64,000 bases of DNA from Pontivivens insulae (GTDB lineage: Bacteria; Pseudomonadota; Alphaproteobacteria; Rhodobacterales; Rhodobacteraceae), in assembly GCF_900302495.1 (NCBI RefSeq), contig NZ_OMKW01000002.1:620001-684000 (forward strand). Direction: 5' to 3'. The translations under genes and the position numbers were made by a program. Under the pieces are notes generated by a model, which made no database searches, was not told the origin of the DNA, and saw only the letters and a program-made list of their open reading frames with translations. Shown here piece after piece: positions 1 through 7,875 of this stretch. Every line of letters starts with the position of its first letter. Within the stretch, counting starts at the first letter, position 1.

Positions 1-97
1 CCGCAAGGAAATTGGCAACCGTCATGGCCAGCTCAAAAGCGGCATGCAGCCGCCTGTGTCGGTGGCTTAGGCCCCGCCGATCCGCTTCGAAAATCAT
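1..97 (-). CDS. Start of a YrhK-like protein gene, cut by window edge
   Basis: This is the 5' end of a gene that begins 7 bases after the ureE stop codon and runs off the left edge, so only about 32 codons are visible. The visible peptide starts MIFEADRRGL and continues with a basic, His/Arg-rich stretch followed by a hydrophobic run (HAAFELAMTVANFLA). This resembles the start of small YrhK-type membrane proteins, in which a short basic segment precedes two membrane helices. It is not the expected start of UreF. Close spacing implies co-transcription with urease genes. The family call rests on pattern memory over a short stretch and is tentative. Confidence 0.45.
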   Translation of the reverse strand, partial: MIFEADRRGLSHRHRRLHAAFELAMTVANFLA

Positions 98-104
98 CTG
101 GACC

Positions 105-551
105 TCAATGCTCGTGGGAATGCGTGCGACCCTGACCATAGGCGCCCCCTTCGGGCGTAAAGGGGCCGTCACGATAGGTAACCGCACACCCAAGGTGTTC
201 GAGCATATGGGCAATCACCTTGTCCGCGCGCAACACCAACCGGTCGCTGAGAATTTGGCAAGTCAAATGCCGGTTGCCGACATGCCACGCGACCCGCGCG
301 AGGTTTGAGAGGTCCTCCGGCACAGCCTCCATCAGCGGCTCATCCGCGGCAACAATGCGGATCAAGCGGCCGTCGTCCAAGACAAGACTGTCCCCCGCCC
401 GCAATTCCTGCGCGTCCGGCAGATCGAGCAGGAACGCGGTGCCGCCGTCACCCGTCATCGCCATCCGCCGCCGGAAGCGGTCGTCATAAGCAAGCGTGAT
501 GGTGTCAGCGGGGGCGTCGTGGGAGTGGGTGAGTTTTGTGGCGCGGGTCAT
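105..551 (-). CDS. ureE: Urease accessory protein UreE (nickel chaperone)
   Basis: UreE is the cytosolic metallochaperone that delivers Ni2+ to the UreG/UreF/UreD-bound urease apoprotein. The 148-residue product has the family architecture: an N-terminal beta domain (DSLVLDDGRLIRIVAADEPL), a central metal-binding domain with the conserved HVGNRHL segment and the MLEHLG motif around the dimer metal site, and a short His-rich C terminus (GRTHSHEH). Length is typical. It begins 5 bases after the HEPN-like gene stop, so it is in the same transcript as ureC. The short His tail suggests modest nickel storage compared with enterobacterial versions. Confidence 0.95.
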   Translation of the reverse strand: MTRATKLTHSHDAPADTITLAYDDRFRRRMAMTGDGGTAFLLDLPDAQELRAGDSLVLDDGRLIRIVAADEPLMEAVPEDLSNLARVAWHVGNRHLTCQILSDRLVLRADKVIAHMLEHLGCAVTYRDGPFTPEGGAYGQGRTHSHEH

Positions 552-556
552 TTCGT

Positions 557-1087
557 CTAAGATATCTCGTTATAGGCACTTAGGGCCAATGGTCTGGATC
601 TGATCTGATACGTCTCGATGGCCACAAGAAGTGGTCGCGGATCGGGTATTTGGTAGTACCCCGTGACCACATATCGGCTGACATCATTTGCCTTGTGCCA
701 AGCTGCTAAAAACGAAGTGAGATCATCAAACTCGGCGCTTGGCAGGCCGGATGCTGACTGGGCGTGCTCCAAAATCTTTTGCCATTTTGGACGCTTTGAC
801 AACCACCGTTTTAATTTGCCGATGTCGTGGCCAAATTCTTCTCGGATCTGTGTGATTGTCTCGCCTTCCGCTCGGACCGCGGCTTTCATCGCCAGTTCCC
901 ACGAATGACCGACGAGAAACCAAGTCGGAATAAGGTGCGGCACATCCGTTGTCATCCAGCCGGGGCCTTGAACCAAAGCCAAAGCGGCCTTCGTAAACTC
1001 TTCCGATTTCGCCAGCATTGCGGTTGCCGGGCTACGCTCAGATGCATCAGGCTCCTTTAGCCGCTCGATAGTATAACGGTCGGACAC
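557..1087 (-). CDS. HEPN-like domain protein inserted between ureC and ureE
   Basis: A 176-residue soluble protein with no urease role known to me. I start it at GTG 1087, because an AGGAG motif lies 6 bases upstream and longer in-frame reading would run far into ureC. Residues about 50-95 read as two helices with the pattern ...GHSWELAMKAAVRA... followed by EEFGHDIGKLKRWL. The ELA(x)KA helix and a following GHD motif are typical of HEPN-type helical proteins linked to toxin, RNase and abortive-infection systems. I do not see a clear C-terminal R-x4-6-H nuclease motif, so catalytic activity is doubtful. By hand count the gene is about 53% GC. It sits 20 bases after ureC. Function unknown; the HEPN assignment is an inference from motif shape. 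Confidence 0.6.
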   Translation of the reverse strand: MSDRYTIERLKEPDASERSPATAMLAKSEEFTKAALALVQGPGWMTTDVPHLIPTWFLVGHSWELAMKAAVRAEGETITQIREEFGHDIGKLKRWLSKRPKWQKILEHAQSASGLPSAEFDDLTSFLAAWHKANDVSRYVVTGYYQIPDPRPLLVAIETYQIRSRPLALSAYNEIS

Positions 1088-1107
1088 TTGGGACTCCTTG
1101 AGCCCAC

Positions 1108-2808
1108 TCAAAACATAAAATATCGCTGCGCCATCGGCAGCACTTCGGCGGGCTCGCAGGTCAGCAATTCGCCATCGGCACGCACCTCGTAGGTTTCGGG
1201 GTGCACTTCGATGTTGGGGCAATAATCGTTGAGGATCATTGCACTCTTGCCGATGCCGGAGCGGACGTTTTCGACCGCAAGCGTCTCCTTTTCCAGCCCC
1301 AGATGCGACGTCTCTGCCGCGCCACTCACGAAATGCACCGAAGACGCTTTTTGCGAGCCGCCGAATGCGCCGAACATCTGGCGGGAATAGACTGGCTGCG
1401 GTGTCGGGATCGAGGCGTTCGGGTCGCCCATCTGCGCGCAGGCAATGGTGCCGCCGACCAGCGTCATCTCCGGCTTCACGCCGAAAAAGGCCGGGTTCCA
1501 CAGGCAGAGGTCGGCGCGCTTGCCTTCCTCAACCGAGCCGATATGCGCACTCACGCCATGGGCAATCGCGGGATTGATCGTGTATTTCGCGATGTAGCGA
1601 CGGACGCGAAAATTGTCATTTTCGCCGGTCTCTTCAGCAAGCCGCCCGCGCTGTTTCTTCATCTTATCAGCGGTTTGCCACGTACGGATCAGCACCTCGC
1701 CCACACGGCCCATCGCCTGACTGTCACTCGCGATGATCGAAAACGCACCCATATCGTGCAGGATATCCTCTGCCGCGATGGTCTCCCGCCGGATGCGGCT
1801 CTCGGCAAAGGCCACATCCTCGGGGATCGATTTGTCGAGGTGGTGGCAAACCATCAGCATATCGAGATGCTCTTCCAACGTGTTAACCGTGTAGGGCCGC
1901 GTGGGGTTGGTTGAGGACGGTATGACGTGCTCCTCCCCACAAACCTTAATGATATCAGGGGCATGACCGCCGCCTGCACCTTCCGTATGGAAGGCATGGA
2001 TCGTGCGGCCCTTCATGGCGGCGACGGTGTTCTCGACAAATCCGCTTTCGTTGAGCGTGTCGGTGTGGATCATCACCTGCACATCCATCGCGTCCGCGAC
2101 GCTAAGGCAGGTGTCGATGGCAGCGGGCGTCGTGCCCCAATCTTCGTGCAATTTCATAGCGCAAGCACCGGCGCGGATCATCTCCTCCAACGGCGCCACC
2201 CGGCTGGCATTGCCTTTACATGACAGGCCGAAATTGATCGGGAACGCATCGAGCGCCTGTAGCATCCGCCCGATATGCCATGGCCCCGGCGTGCAGGTGG
2301 TTGCGAGCGTGCCGTGGGCCGGGCCTGTGCCGCCGCCGAGCATCGTGGTCACTCCAGAATGCAGAGCATCTTCAATCTGCTGCGGGCAGATGAAGTGGAT
2401 ATGAGCATCCATCGCGCCTGCCGTCAGGATCCGGCCCTCGCCCGCAATAGCCTCGGTGCCCGGTCCGACAATGATATCAACATTGGGCTGAGTGTCGGGG
2501 TTGCCGGCCTTGCCAATCTTATGGATACGACCGTCCTTAAGTCCGACGTCTGCCTTGTAAATCCCGGTGTGATCGACGATCAGCGCATTCGTGATAACAG
2601 TGTCCACCGCCCCTTCCGCGCGCGTCACCTGAGATTGGCCCATGCCGTCGCGGATCACCTTTCCGCCTCCGAACTTGACCTCTTCCCCATAGGTCGTCAG
2701 GTCACGTTCAACCTCGATGATCAGGTCCGTATCCGCAAGGCGAAGACGATCACCGGTCGTGGGGCCATACATATCCGCATAGGCGGCGCGAGAGATCTTA
2801 GCGGGCAT
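1108..2808 (-). CDS. ureC: Urease subunit alpha (catalytic)
   Basis: UreC is the catalytic subunit of urease, which hydrolyses urea to ammonia and carbamate in the cytoplasm. The 566-residue product is full length. Metal and catalytic residues are visible: H136 and H138 (HIH), the carbamylated lysine K219 in the MKLHEDWG context with H221, H248, H274, the mobile-flap histidine in CHHL (321-324), and D362 in SDSQ. It is preceded by an AAAGGGA ribosome site. Within the operon it follows the SRPBCC gene (39-base gap) and precedes the HEPN-like gene. Nothing suggests inactivation. Confidence 0.98.
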   Translation of the reverse strand: MPAKISRAAYADMYGPTTGDRLRLADTDLIIEVERDLTTYGEEVKFGGGKVIRDGMGQSQVTRAEGAVDTVITNALIVDHTGIYKADVGLKDGRIHKIGKAGNPDTQPNVDIIVGPGTEAIAGEGRILTAGAMDAHIHFICPQQIEDALHSGVTTMLGGGTGPAHGTLATTCTPGPWHIGRMLQALDAFPINFGLSCKGNASRVAPLEEMIRAGACAMKLHEDWGTTPAAIDTCLSVADAMDVQVMIHTDTLNESGFVENTVAAMKGRTIHAFHTEGAGGGHAPDIIKVCGEEHVIPSSTNPTRPYTVNTLEEHLDMLMVCHHLDKSIPEDVAFAESRIRRETIAAEDILHDMGAFSIIASDSQAMGRVGEVLIRTWQTADKMKKQRGRLAEETGENDNFRVRRYIAKYTINPAIAHGVSAHIGSVEEGKRADLCLWNPAFFGVKPEMTLVGGTIACAQMGDPNASIPTPQPVYSRQMFGAFGGSQKASSVHFVSGAAETSHLGLEKETLAVENVRSGIGKSAMILNDYCPNIEVHPETYEVRADGELLTCEPAEVLPMAQRYFMF

Positions 2809-2846
2809 TGGTTTCCCTTTCTTTGCAGCCTGTTAGGCGCGAATAT

Positions 2847-3287
2847 TCAAGTGCTCAAGCCAAGCAGTGCGAGCCTTGGCGCATGCCGTTGGCGATACAT
2901 TCGCTTGGCCAGAATCGCAGTCGGCAATGTCAGCCATCCGGCGTCGATTTCGATTGTGTCGATCTGTTTGCTGCCAGATGCGGTTGGTTGGATTTCGAGC
3001 GAATGGCGCCATGATTTGACGCCGCTGCCCTGCTCCATCGTCACGTAGCGGAACTGCGCATCATCAAGCTCCACCAGTTCCACGCGATATGGTTTCCAAT
3101 CGCCACGCCCCATGACTTTCACTTCAAAATCAATGACATCCCCCAGCGCGACCGGGCCGCTCTTTAGTCCGCGATATTCAACAGATCCGGCCGAAAGTGG
3201 CGCAAGGTTCGCGAAATCCTTGGCGATTGCCCACACGTCCTGCGGGGGTGCGGCATATTCATTCTCAATCCGGATGGTGCGCGCCAT
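2847..3287 (-). CDS. SRPBCC (START-like) ligand-binding family protein
   Basis: A 146-residue protein with the layout of the SRPBCC/polyketide-cyclase fold. It has an N-terminal beta strand (TIRIENEYAAPPQDVWAIAKD) typical of the first strand-helix unit, central strands, and a C-terminal helix. Such proteins bind hydrophobic ligands in a deep cavity; no substrate can be assigned here. Its ATG overlaps the ureB stop by one base (TGATG), so translation is coupled and it belongs to the urease transcript. It is not a canonical urease accessory factor. A role in urease maturation is possible only by context. Confidence 0.8.
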   Translation of the reverse strand: MARTIRIENEYAAPPQDVWAIAKDFANLAPLSAGSVEYRGLKSGPVALGDVIDFEVKVMGRGDWKPYRVELVELDDAQFRYVTMEQGSGVKSWRHSLEIQPTASGSKQIDTIEIDAGWLTLPTAILAKRMYRQRHAPRLALLGLST

Positions 3288-3595
3288 CAGTCGAGCGCGC
3301 CCATCACTTTGGCATTGAAACCAAACACTTTTCTGTCTCCACCCAATGGGACCAAAGACACTTCGCGGCGCTGTCCCGGTTCGAAGCGAACAGCGGTTCC
3401 CGCCGCGATATCGAGGCGCAGGCCGCGGGCGGCCTCGCGGTCGAAGTCGAGCGCGGGGTTGGTCTCAGCGAAGTGGTAGTGGGAACCGACCTGGATCGGG
3501 CGGTCGCCGGTATTGGCGACCTCCATCGTAACGACCTCGGCACCATCGTTCAGAACGATCTCACCGGCGGCGGGAATAAGCTCTCCTGGGATCAT
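3287..3595 (-). CDS. ureB: Urease subunit beta
   Basis: UreB is a structural subunit of the (UreABC)3 urease trimer. I start it at ATG 3595 ([11 protein letters not shown]), giving 102 residues, the usual size for the separate beta subunit. Longer in-frame extension is rejected because the upstream stretch is low-complexity and contains the GTGCAC array, while an AGGAGA site lies just before this ATG. Family hallmarks are [11 protein letters not shown] and the C-terminal [15 protein letters not shown]. The 31 bases before the start codon separate it from the four-copy GTGCAC array. It is translationally coupled to the SRPBCC gene. Confidence 0.97.
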   Translation of the reverse strand: MIPGELIPAAGEIVLNDGAEVVTMEVANTGDRPIQVGSHYHFAETNPALDFDREAARGLRLDIAAGTAVRFEPGQRREVSLVPLGGDRKVFGFNAKVMGALD

Positions 3596-3626
3596 CGGGC
3601 TCTCCTGAAAAGGGGCGAAAATGGCT

Positions 3627-3665
3627 GTGCACAGGGCGTGCACACTGCGTGCACAACCCGTGCAC
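3627..3665. repeat. Four GTGCAC hexamers with exact 11-bp period
   Basis: Hexamers GTGCAC occur at 3627, 3638, 3649 and 3660, each separated by 5 bases. On the minus strand, the direction of urease transcription, the spacers are gggtt, gcagt and gccct. Because the hexamer is palindromic, neighbouring copies could pair in RNA as 6-bp stems with 5-base loops. On DNA they recur about once per helical turn. The array fills the gap between the HD hydrolase stop and ureB. A similar array is at 34850-34888. Confidence 0.9.
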
Positions 3666-3698
3666 CGACACATGCAGACGAATTGGCGAGGGACGCGG

Positions 3699-4256
3699 TC
3701 ATGACGCAGGCTCCATCCGGGTTGAAATCGCAACGAGGGCCGCGGCGCGCGCGTCCCCAAATTGTCGGGTCAGTTCCGGGCTAACGTCGCCACAGGCCCT
3801 GACAACCTGCGCGGCGCCGTCGATATAGGCGCGCGCGGCATCGGCCTCTGGAAATCCGGCGGGCAGGCGCACGATATCGCGCAAATTCGAGGTTTGATCG
3901 GCGATCTTTATGGCGCGCGCCGCGGCGGACGCCTCGGCCATATGACGGGCCTGCGCCGCTTTGCGATCGGCGCGCGGTAAAGACGACCGCTCTCCCGGAT
4001 CGGTCAGTTCGGCCACGATGTCTGCCACTGCCTCACCAAATGCCGCTTTGATCGCCCCAACTTCCGTCGACGTATCCTCGACCGTGTCATGCAACAGCGC
4101 AGCTATGACAGCGTCCTCTTCCTGCCCGTCTGCGGAGACAAGGGCCGCGACCTCGCGCACATGATCGACATAGGGCACTTCGCCGCCGCGACGCGTCTGA
4201 CCGGCATGGGCCTGCGCGGCAAAAGCGGCGGCCTGTCTTATGCGTGGGGTCGTCAT
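3699..4256 (-). CDS. HD-domain hydrolase, MESH1-like small (p)ppGpp hydrolase candidate
   Basis: A 185-residue stand-alone HD hydrolase. Key residues follow the RelA/SpoT hydrolase and MESH1 pattern: RRGG (22-25), H32 in PYVDH, H56-D57 and E60-D61 in LLHDTVEDT, and a later KIADQTSNL segment. Proteins of this size with only the HD part are small alarmone hydrolases that degrade (p)ppGpp using Mn2+; animal MESH1 can also act on NADPH. The start at ATG 4256 is chosen because it lies 7 bases after the ureA stop and the alternative upstream extension overlaps ureA. It has no synthetase or TGS/ACT domain. Location inside a urease operon is unusual. Substrate is inferred, not shown. Confidence 0.85.
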   Translation of the reverse strand: MTTPRIRQAAAFAAQAHAGQTRRGGEVPYVDHVREVAALVSADGQEEDAVIAALLHDTVEDTSTEVGAIKAAFGEAVADIVAELTDPGERSSLPRADRKAAQARHMAEASAAARAIKIADQTSNLRDIVRLPAGFPEADAARAYIDGAAQVVRACGDVSPELTRQFGDARAAALVAISTRMEPAS

Positions 4257-4263
4257 CGCGGTC

Positions 4264-4566
4264 TCACCGGATCGGATGGTGGACGGTGACAAGCTTGGTG
4301 CCGTCTGGAAACGTCGCTTCGACCTGCACATCGTGGATCATGGAGGGCACACCTTCCATGCATTGATCGGCGCTGACCACGCTGGCCCCCGCTTCCATCA
4401 GATCAGCCACGGAGCGTCCATCACGGGCGCCTTCAACAACGAAATCCGTGATCAGCGCGATGGCCTCTGGATGGTTGAGCTTCACGCCCCGCTCCAGCCG
4501 ATTGCGGGCGACGATGGCGGCCATGCTGATGAGCAGCTTGTCCTTTTCGCGGGGGGTCAGGTTCAT
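4264..4566 (-). CDS. ureA: Urease subunit gamma
   Basis: UreA is the smallest structural subunit of urease. The 100-residue product starts at ATG 4566 ([10 protein letters not shown]), preceded by GGAGG, and matches the family length exactly. Conserved segments include [15 protein letters not shown], the VADLM-x3 helix and the C-terminal [14 protein letters not shown]. It lies 37 bases after ureD and 7 bases before the HD hydrolase gene. Subunits A, B and C are separate polypeptides here, the usual bacterial arrangement outside Helicobacter. Confidence 0.97.
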   Translation of the reverse strand: MNLTPREKDKLLISMAAIVARNRLERGVKLNHPEAIALITDFVVEGARDGRSVADLMEAGASVVSADQCMEGVPSMIHDVQVEATFPDGTKLVTVHHPIR

Positions 4567-4603
4567 GGCGGGTCGCCTCCTTCGTCGTGGGTTGGCGGTC
4601 GGT

Positions 4604-5428
4604 CTACATATACCATACCCGGGGCAAGGGATCGCCCCGGTAACGTTCCAGAAAGGCGCGGATGCCCTGTCGCAGCGGGTGCAGGTCGGCGGCATGCAAC
4701 CGGCACACCAACTGGCCATTCCAGGCGGATGCCGCCGCTGTCACCGTTGATGGGAGCGCTTCGCGCGCAGCGTCGAGCCGATCCATGGCCAGTGGACCCG
4801 AATGCAAAAAAGTTGCAAACGCGCCGATGCCTTCAAGCGTCGCCGGGCCGTTGCGCAAAGATGCAAGATCACCGGTCAGCCGCAAAGCCTCTGCCTGCAC
4901 CAGTTTTCCATCCCGGCGAATGCGCCAGTCATCCGTGAACGAGAGCGTGTTGAGGTGTTCGCCCATCGCGGCCCGGCCCAGGACGATTGTCTCCAGCGCC
5001 ATGAAGTCCGCATCGCCCTCAAGCGAGACATCAATTCTGCGGGCAGTCGCGCTGCCATCAAACAAGATCGTCTCCAGCGGCAACCAGTCGAGCCGTGCGC
5101 CCGCGCCAACGCTGAGTGTGGTCTGAATCCGGCCCGTGTCGCCGCTGGCGCGGTACAGCCGCTCGGCGGCCTGTGTCGTGCCCACCAGATGCGCACCATC
5201 AGCCGCCTCAAGCGTCCAGTCGAACCGATCCCCGCCGGTCACGCCGCCTGCCGTGTTGATGAACACGGCCTGGCTGGGTCCACCATGTGTGGCGGGCATC
5301 AGCACTTTGCCAGAACCCGATTGCCGTAGGCCCGTCAGACGTCTACCGGAAACCGCCGCGCGCGCACCGCCGCGCGCCCGTTGCATCGGGCGGCCAGAGG
5401 TCGGTGGGGGCGTGAACGGTGCAGTCAT
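4604..5428 (-). CDS. ureD: Urease accessory protein UreD (UreH family)
   Basis: UreD binds apo-urease first and forms a platform for UreF and UreG during nickel and CO2 insertion into the UreC active site. The 274-residue product carries the family's [13 protein letters not shown] segment, the TQAAERLYR motif and [11 protein letters not shown]. It is the first gene of the urease set, starting 64 bases after the AraC-type regulator stop on the same strand, so the operon promoter is either in that short gap or upstream of the regulator. A second in-frame Met at residue 15 is a possible alternative start. Confidence 0.95.
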   Translation of the reverse strand: MTAPFTPPPTSGRPMQRARGGARAAVSGRRLTGLRQSGSGKVLMPATHGGPSQAVFINTAGGVTGGDRFDWTLEAADGAHLVGTTQAAERLYRASGDTGRIQTTLSVGAGARLDWLPLETILFDGSATARRIDVSLEGDADFMALETIVLGRAAMGEHLNTLSFTDDWRIRRDGKLVQAEALRLTGDLASLRNGPATLEGIGAFATFLHSGPLAMDRLDAAREALPSTVTAAASAWNGQLVCRLHAADLHPLRQGIRAFLERYRGDPLPRVWYM

Positions 5429-5492
5429 TGCCCAAGTTTAGGGCAGCGTTCGCGAGAATGGCAATGGCGAAGGCGGCGAATGCCGTAATTGC

Positions 5493-6515
5493 CTATTCTG
5501 CAGGCACATGTCCCTGATCGAGCTGCGCCGTGCGCCACGCGGTCGGGCTCTGCCCCGTGCGCTCCCGAAACGCGCGGTTGAACGGAGCGAGGGAATTATA
5601 GCCGAGCGCGAAGGCATGGGCGATGATCTGCTCGCGGGCCTGTCCCGGATCGGCGAGACGGCGCTTGGCCTCCTCAATCCGGTGATCGTTCACGAAAGCA
5701 GCGAAGTTGCGGTAGCCAAGCCCGCGATTGATAAGGCGACGCAGCCTGTGTTCGGGCATGTCGAGTTGGTGGGCCAGTGCACCGATCGTCAGACCCGGTT
5801 CAAAACACGCGCCACTCGCAACAGCGTCGTTCAGTTTGTCGAGGTCCAACCTGTCAGCCACCGGTACATCACGGGGCCGAGGCGCAGTCTCTGCGTCAGG
5901 CGTGGACAGAAGCCCACGCTCCATCCGGGTGAGCCACAGGCTAAACAGAAGGGACGACCCGAAATACTTGACCCACTCAATGATTTGAAAGGCCGGGGCG
6001 TAGCCGTCGACCAATACCTCACCTGCGATTGACGTGATAACAAAGATTGGAACCAGCGTCGCCAGCACCACGCGGAAACTGCGTCGGAACTGGACGAGGT
6101 CGCCATCAAAATCCTGCAGCGCCAGAACCATGATGTGCAGCATCAGCCCGACGGTCACGATCTGACAGATAAAGTAAAGCTCTGGAAAAAAGCCGGTGAC
6201 GGCGATCACCGCAAAGGGAATGACGGTCAGCACGCAGAGCCGTGCCCGGTCTGAAAAGAGCGCAAGCGCCAGCAACCAGAACGCAAATCCGAAGAAATTG
6301 CCAAGATAATAGAAGGTCGCGTCGAGCCATTGGGGCCCCAGTGACGGCGCCTCATGCGCGCCGAGAGCGTGAAAGGCGGCGACGACACAGCATAAAAAGC
6401 CCGCCCGATCCACAGCGCCGCGCAGCCCCATCATCGCAAAGCGGATTGCGAGAAACAGCAAAAGCCCGACAGAGGCCCCCCGGAACAGCAATTCATAGGA
6501 TTCCATGTGGGTCAT
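5493..6515 (-). CDS. AraC-family regulator with N-terminal membrane helices
   Basis: A 340-residue protein. Residues about 10-215 hold some six hydrophobic segments (for example LLLFLAIRFAMMGL and LLFSLWL), and residues about 245-335 form a two-helix-turn-helix AraC/XylS domain (TIGALAHQLDMPEHRLRRLI; IIAHAFALGYNSLAPFNRAF; GQSPTAWR). This layout, a membrane sensor fused directly to an AraC domain, occurs as a one-component regulator family. The start at ATG 6515 is preceded by AGGTGGAG; further upstream reading is AT-rich promoter DNA. It could control the divergent lipoprotein gene, the downstream urease genes, or itself. The ligand is unknown. Confidence 0.85.
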   Translation of the reverse strand: MTHMESYELLFRGASVGLLLFLAIRFAMMGLRGAVDRAGFLCCVVAAFHALGAHEAPSLGPQWLDATFYYLGNFFGFAFWLLALALFSDRARLCVLTVIPFAVIAVTGFFPELYFICQIVTVGLMLHIMVLALQDFDGDLVQFRRSFRVVLATLVPIFVITSIAGEVLVDGYAPAFQIIEWVKYFGSSLLFSLWLTRMERGLLSTPDAETAPRPRDVPVADRLDLDKLNDAVASGACFEPGLTIGALAHQLDMPEHRLRRLINRGLGYRNFAAFVNDHRIEEAKRRLADPGQAREQIIAHAFALGYNSLAPFNRAFRERTGQSPTAWRTAQLDQGHVPAE

Positions 6516-6590
6516 CTGCGCCGCTCCACCTGATACGCGTCTCAGTCTAGCAAGCCAGATATGGGCAAGCGAGAACTCGATTGCGCGCCG

Positions 6591-6643
6591 ATTTCGAAAA
6601 TAACCGGTCGATTTCTGGAAATTCGTACATTTTTTGAAATTTG
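6591..6643. promoter_or_regulatory. AT-rich divergent control region with repeated half-sites
   Basis: Between the AraC-type regulator and the small lipoprotein gene the DNA turns AT-rich. It contains ATTTCGAAAA (6591), a GATTTC..GGAAATTC dyad around 6610-6624, and a second GAAATT at 6636, 18 bases after the first at 6618. Repeated half-sites in a divergent promoter suit an AraC-type operator. This is a suggestion only. Confidence 0.35.
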
Positions 6644-6707
6644 CGCAACATGTGGGGCAGCGATTTCCCAACTGCGGATCAGACCATCACACCAAAGGAG
6701 ATGACTG

Positions 6708-6848
6708 ATGTTCCGTACCCTTCTTGCCCTGACCGTGGTAGCCACCCTCGCCGCCTGTGGCGCACCTGATCAGATGTCCTTCGTCGCCGCAGGCGATCAC
6801 CCGATGGCAGATGTGAACGTCACCCCAGTCCCGGTCCCCCACTACTGA
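6708..6848 (+). CDS. Small putative lipoprotein, 46 residues
   Basis: A short gene with a clear AAAGGAG ribosome site 7 bases before ATG 6708. The product begins MFRTLLALTVVATLAACGA: a basic residue, a hydrophobic core and a lipobox (LAAC, cysteine 17), so it should be lipid-modified and anchored in the envelope. The mature part is about 30 residues, rich in Pro, Val and His, ending VTPVPVPHY. It is transcribed divergently from the membrane-linked AraC-type regulator and lies 65 bases before tRNA-Gly. I recognise no family; entericidin-like or orphan lipoproteins are the nearest idea. Signal, lipobox and ribosome site make it likely real. Confidence 0.75.
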   Translation: MFRTLLALTVVATLAACGAPDQMSFVAAGDHPMADVNVTPVPVPHY

Positions 6849-6913
6849 ATGTGACGCCGCGCCTCGCGCTTGACGCGGGGCGCGCATCGGCATAGCACCC
6901 ACGGTACTGGAAC

Positions 6914-6989
6914 GCGGGTGTAGCTCAGTTGGTAGAGCATCAGCTTCCCAAGCTGAGGGTCGCCGGTTCGAGCCCGGTCGCCCGCTCCA
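6914..6989 (+). tRNA. tRNA-Gly (anticodon CCC)
   Basis: A 76-base cloverleaf with encoded CCA. The acceptor GCGGGTG pairs with CGCCCGC (one G-U). The D arm is TAGCTCAGTTGGTAGAG, the anticodon stem TCAGC/GCTGA closes loop TTCCCAA, and the T arm contains GGTTCGAGC. The anticodon CCC reads GGG codons. The discriminator base is U, as in other bacterial glycine tRNAs. It is a single gene between the small lipoprotein and the convergent SDR gene. Confidence 0.96.
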
Positions 6990-7043
6990 GTCTCGAAACC
7001 GATATTCGAATATTGATCGCCGTTTAATTGCGCAGGCGAAAGA

Positions 7044-7757
7044 TCACAACCGGTGCCACAGCTTCTCTGGCAAGAGGCGCATCAGATGCGCCATCACGCG
7101 CCAGCGCTTTGTGACGGTGACGGTTGATCGGCCTGCCTTGATCCCGGTCCAGATTTGCCGGGTCGCCTTGTCGACCGGTTGCAGCCAGAAGACTTTGCCC
7201 TGGACAATATCCGTGTCGACAAAGCCTGGACGCACATCCGTGACCTTTACCTGAGGCGCGCGCCGGGCCGCCCATTTGCGCAGACCTTCTGCATAGCGGG
7301 CTTGATAGGCCTTGGACGCATTATAGGCTGGCGCCGCGCCATCGCCGCGATGGGAGGCGATGGAGGAGATGATGACCAGATGGCCCGCCCCGGCCTCTGC
7401 AAAGTGGCGCATCGCAGCCGTGGCCAGATGGGTAAAGCCTGTCACGTTGACATCGATGGTCTGAAGCTCTGGTCCGACATCGAGCGGCTTGTTGAACAGG
7501 CCAATACCGGAGCTGAGGACAATCATGTCGCATCCGCCAAGCAGTTCTATCAGGTCCGTGAGGCCACGGGTTGCCACCTCGAAATCCGTCACATCCATGC
7601 GGGCGGGCACGATCTTTCCCGGATGTGCGGCCTCAAGCGCCTCTAGCCGCTCTAACCTGCGCCCTGTGACGCCGACGGTCCAACCATCGGCGACCATCTG
7701 GCGGGCCAGCTCCTCCCCAATGCCGCTTGTCGCTCCGATGATGATTGCGCGCTTCAT
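7044..7757 (-). CDS. Short-chain dehydrogenase/reductase
   Basis: A 237-residue classical SDR with a Rossmann fold. The nucleotide-binding GATSGIGEE motif is at residues 8-16, the core SSIASHRG and Tyr-x3-Lys catalytic motif (YNASK) are present, and PGFVDTD follows the active site. The C terminus (WRVMAHLMRLLPEKLWHRL) is basic and amphipathic, which in this family sometimes means membrane association. Arg residues after the first strand (GRRLERL) suggest NADPH preference. Substrate is not predictable. It is divergent from the exporter gene at 7876. Confidence 0.9.
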   Translation of the reverse strand: MKRAIIIGATSGIGEELARQMVADGWTVGVTGRRLERLEALEAAHPGKIVPARMDVTDFEVATRGLTDLIELLGGCDMIVLSSGIGLFNKPLDVGPELQTIDVNVTGFTHLATAAMRHFAEAGAGHLVIISSIASHRGDGAAPAYNASKAYQARYAEGLRKWAARRAPQVKVTDVRPGFVDTDIVQGKVFWLQPVDKATRQIWTGIKAGRSTVTVTKRWRVMAHLMRLLPEKLWHRL

Positions 7758-7875
7758 CCCTGCCCCCTGACGTCAAGTTCCACCCGAAAGTGACTGGCGC
7801 GGCGGCGGGCTGCAAGCTAGTGATTTCACCTAACGCCGCGTCAATGTGCGAGCGATCAGCAAGGACGCGAGAAAG

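Noticed and set aside
557-1501. Longer 314-codon reading of the HEPN-like gene extending into ureC
   Set aside because: The extra N-terminal part is ureC read in another frame; GTG 1087 has a proper ribosome site.
3627-3665. GTGCAC array considered as a CRISPR fragment
   Set aside because: Repeats are 6 bp with 5-bp spacers at 11-bp period, far too short for CRISPR, and no cas genes are present.
7002-7013. 12-bp palindrome ATATTCGAATAT just after tRNA-Gly
   Set aside because: Considered as an attachment site, but there is no integrase, no duplicated tRNA end and no foreign island nearby.
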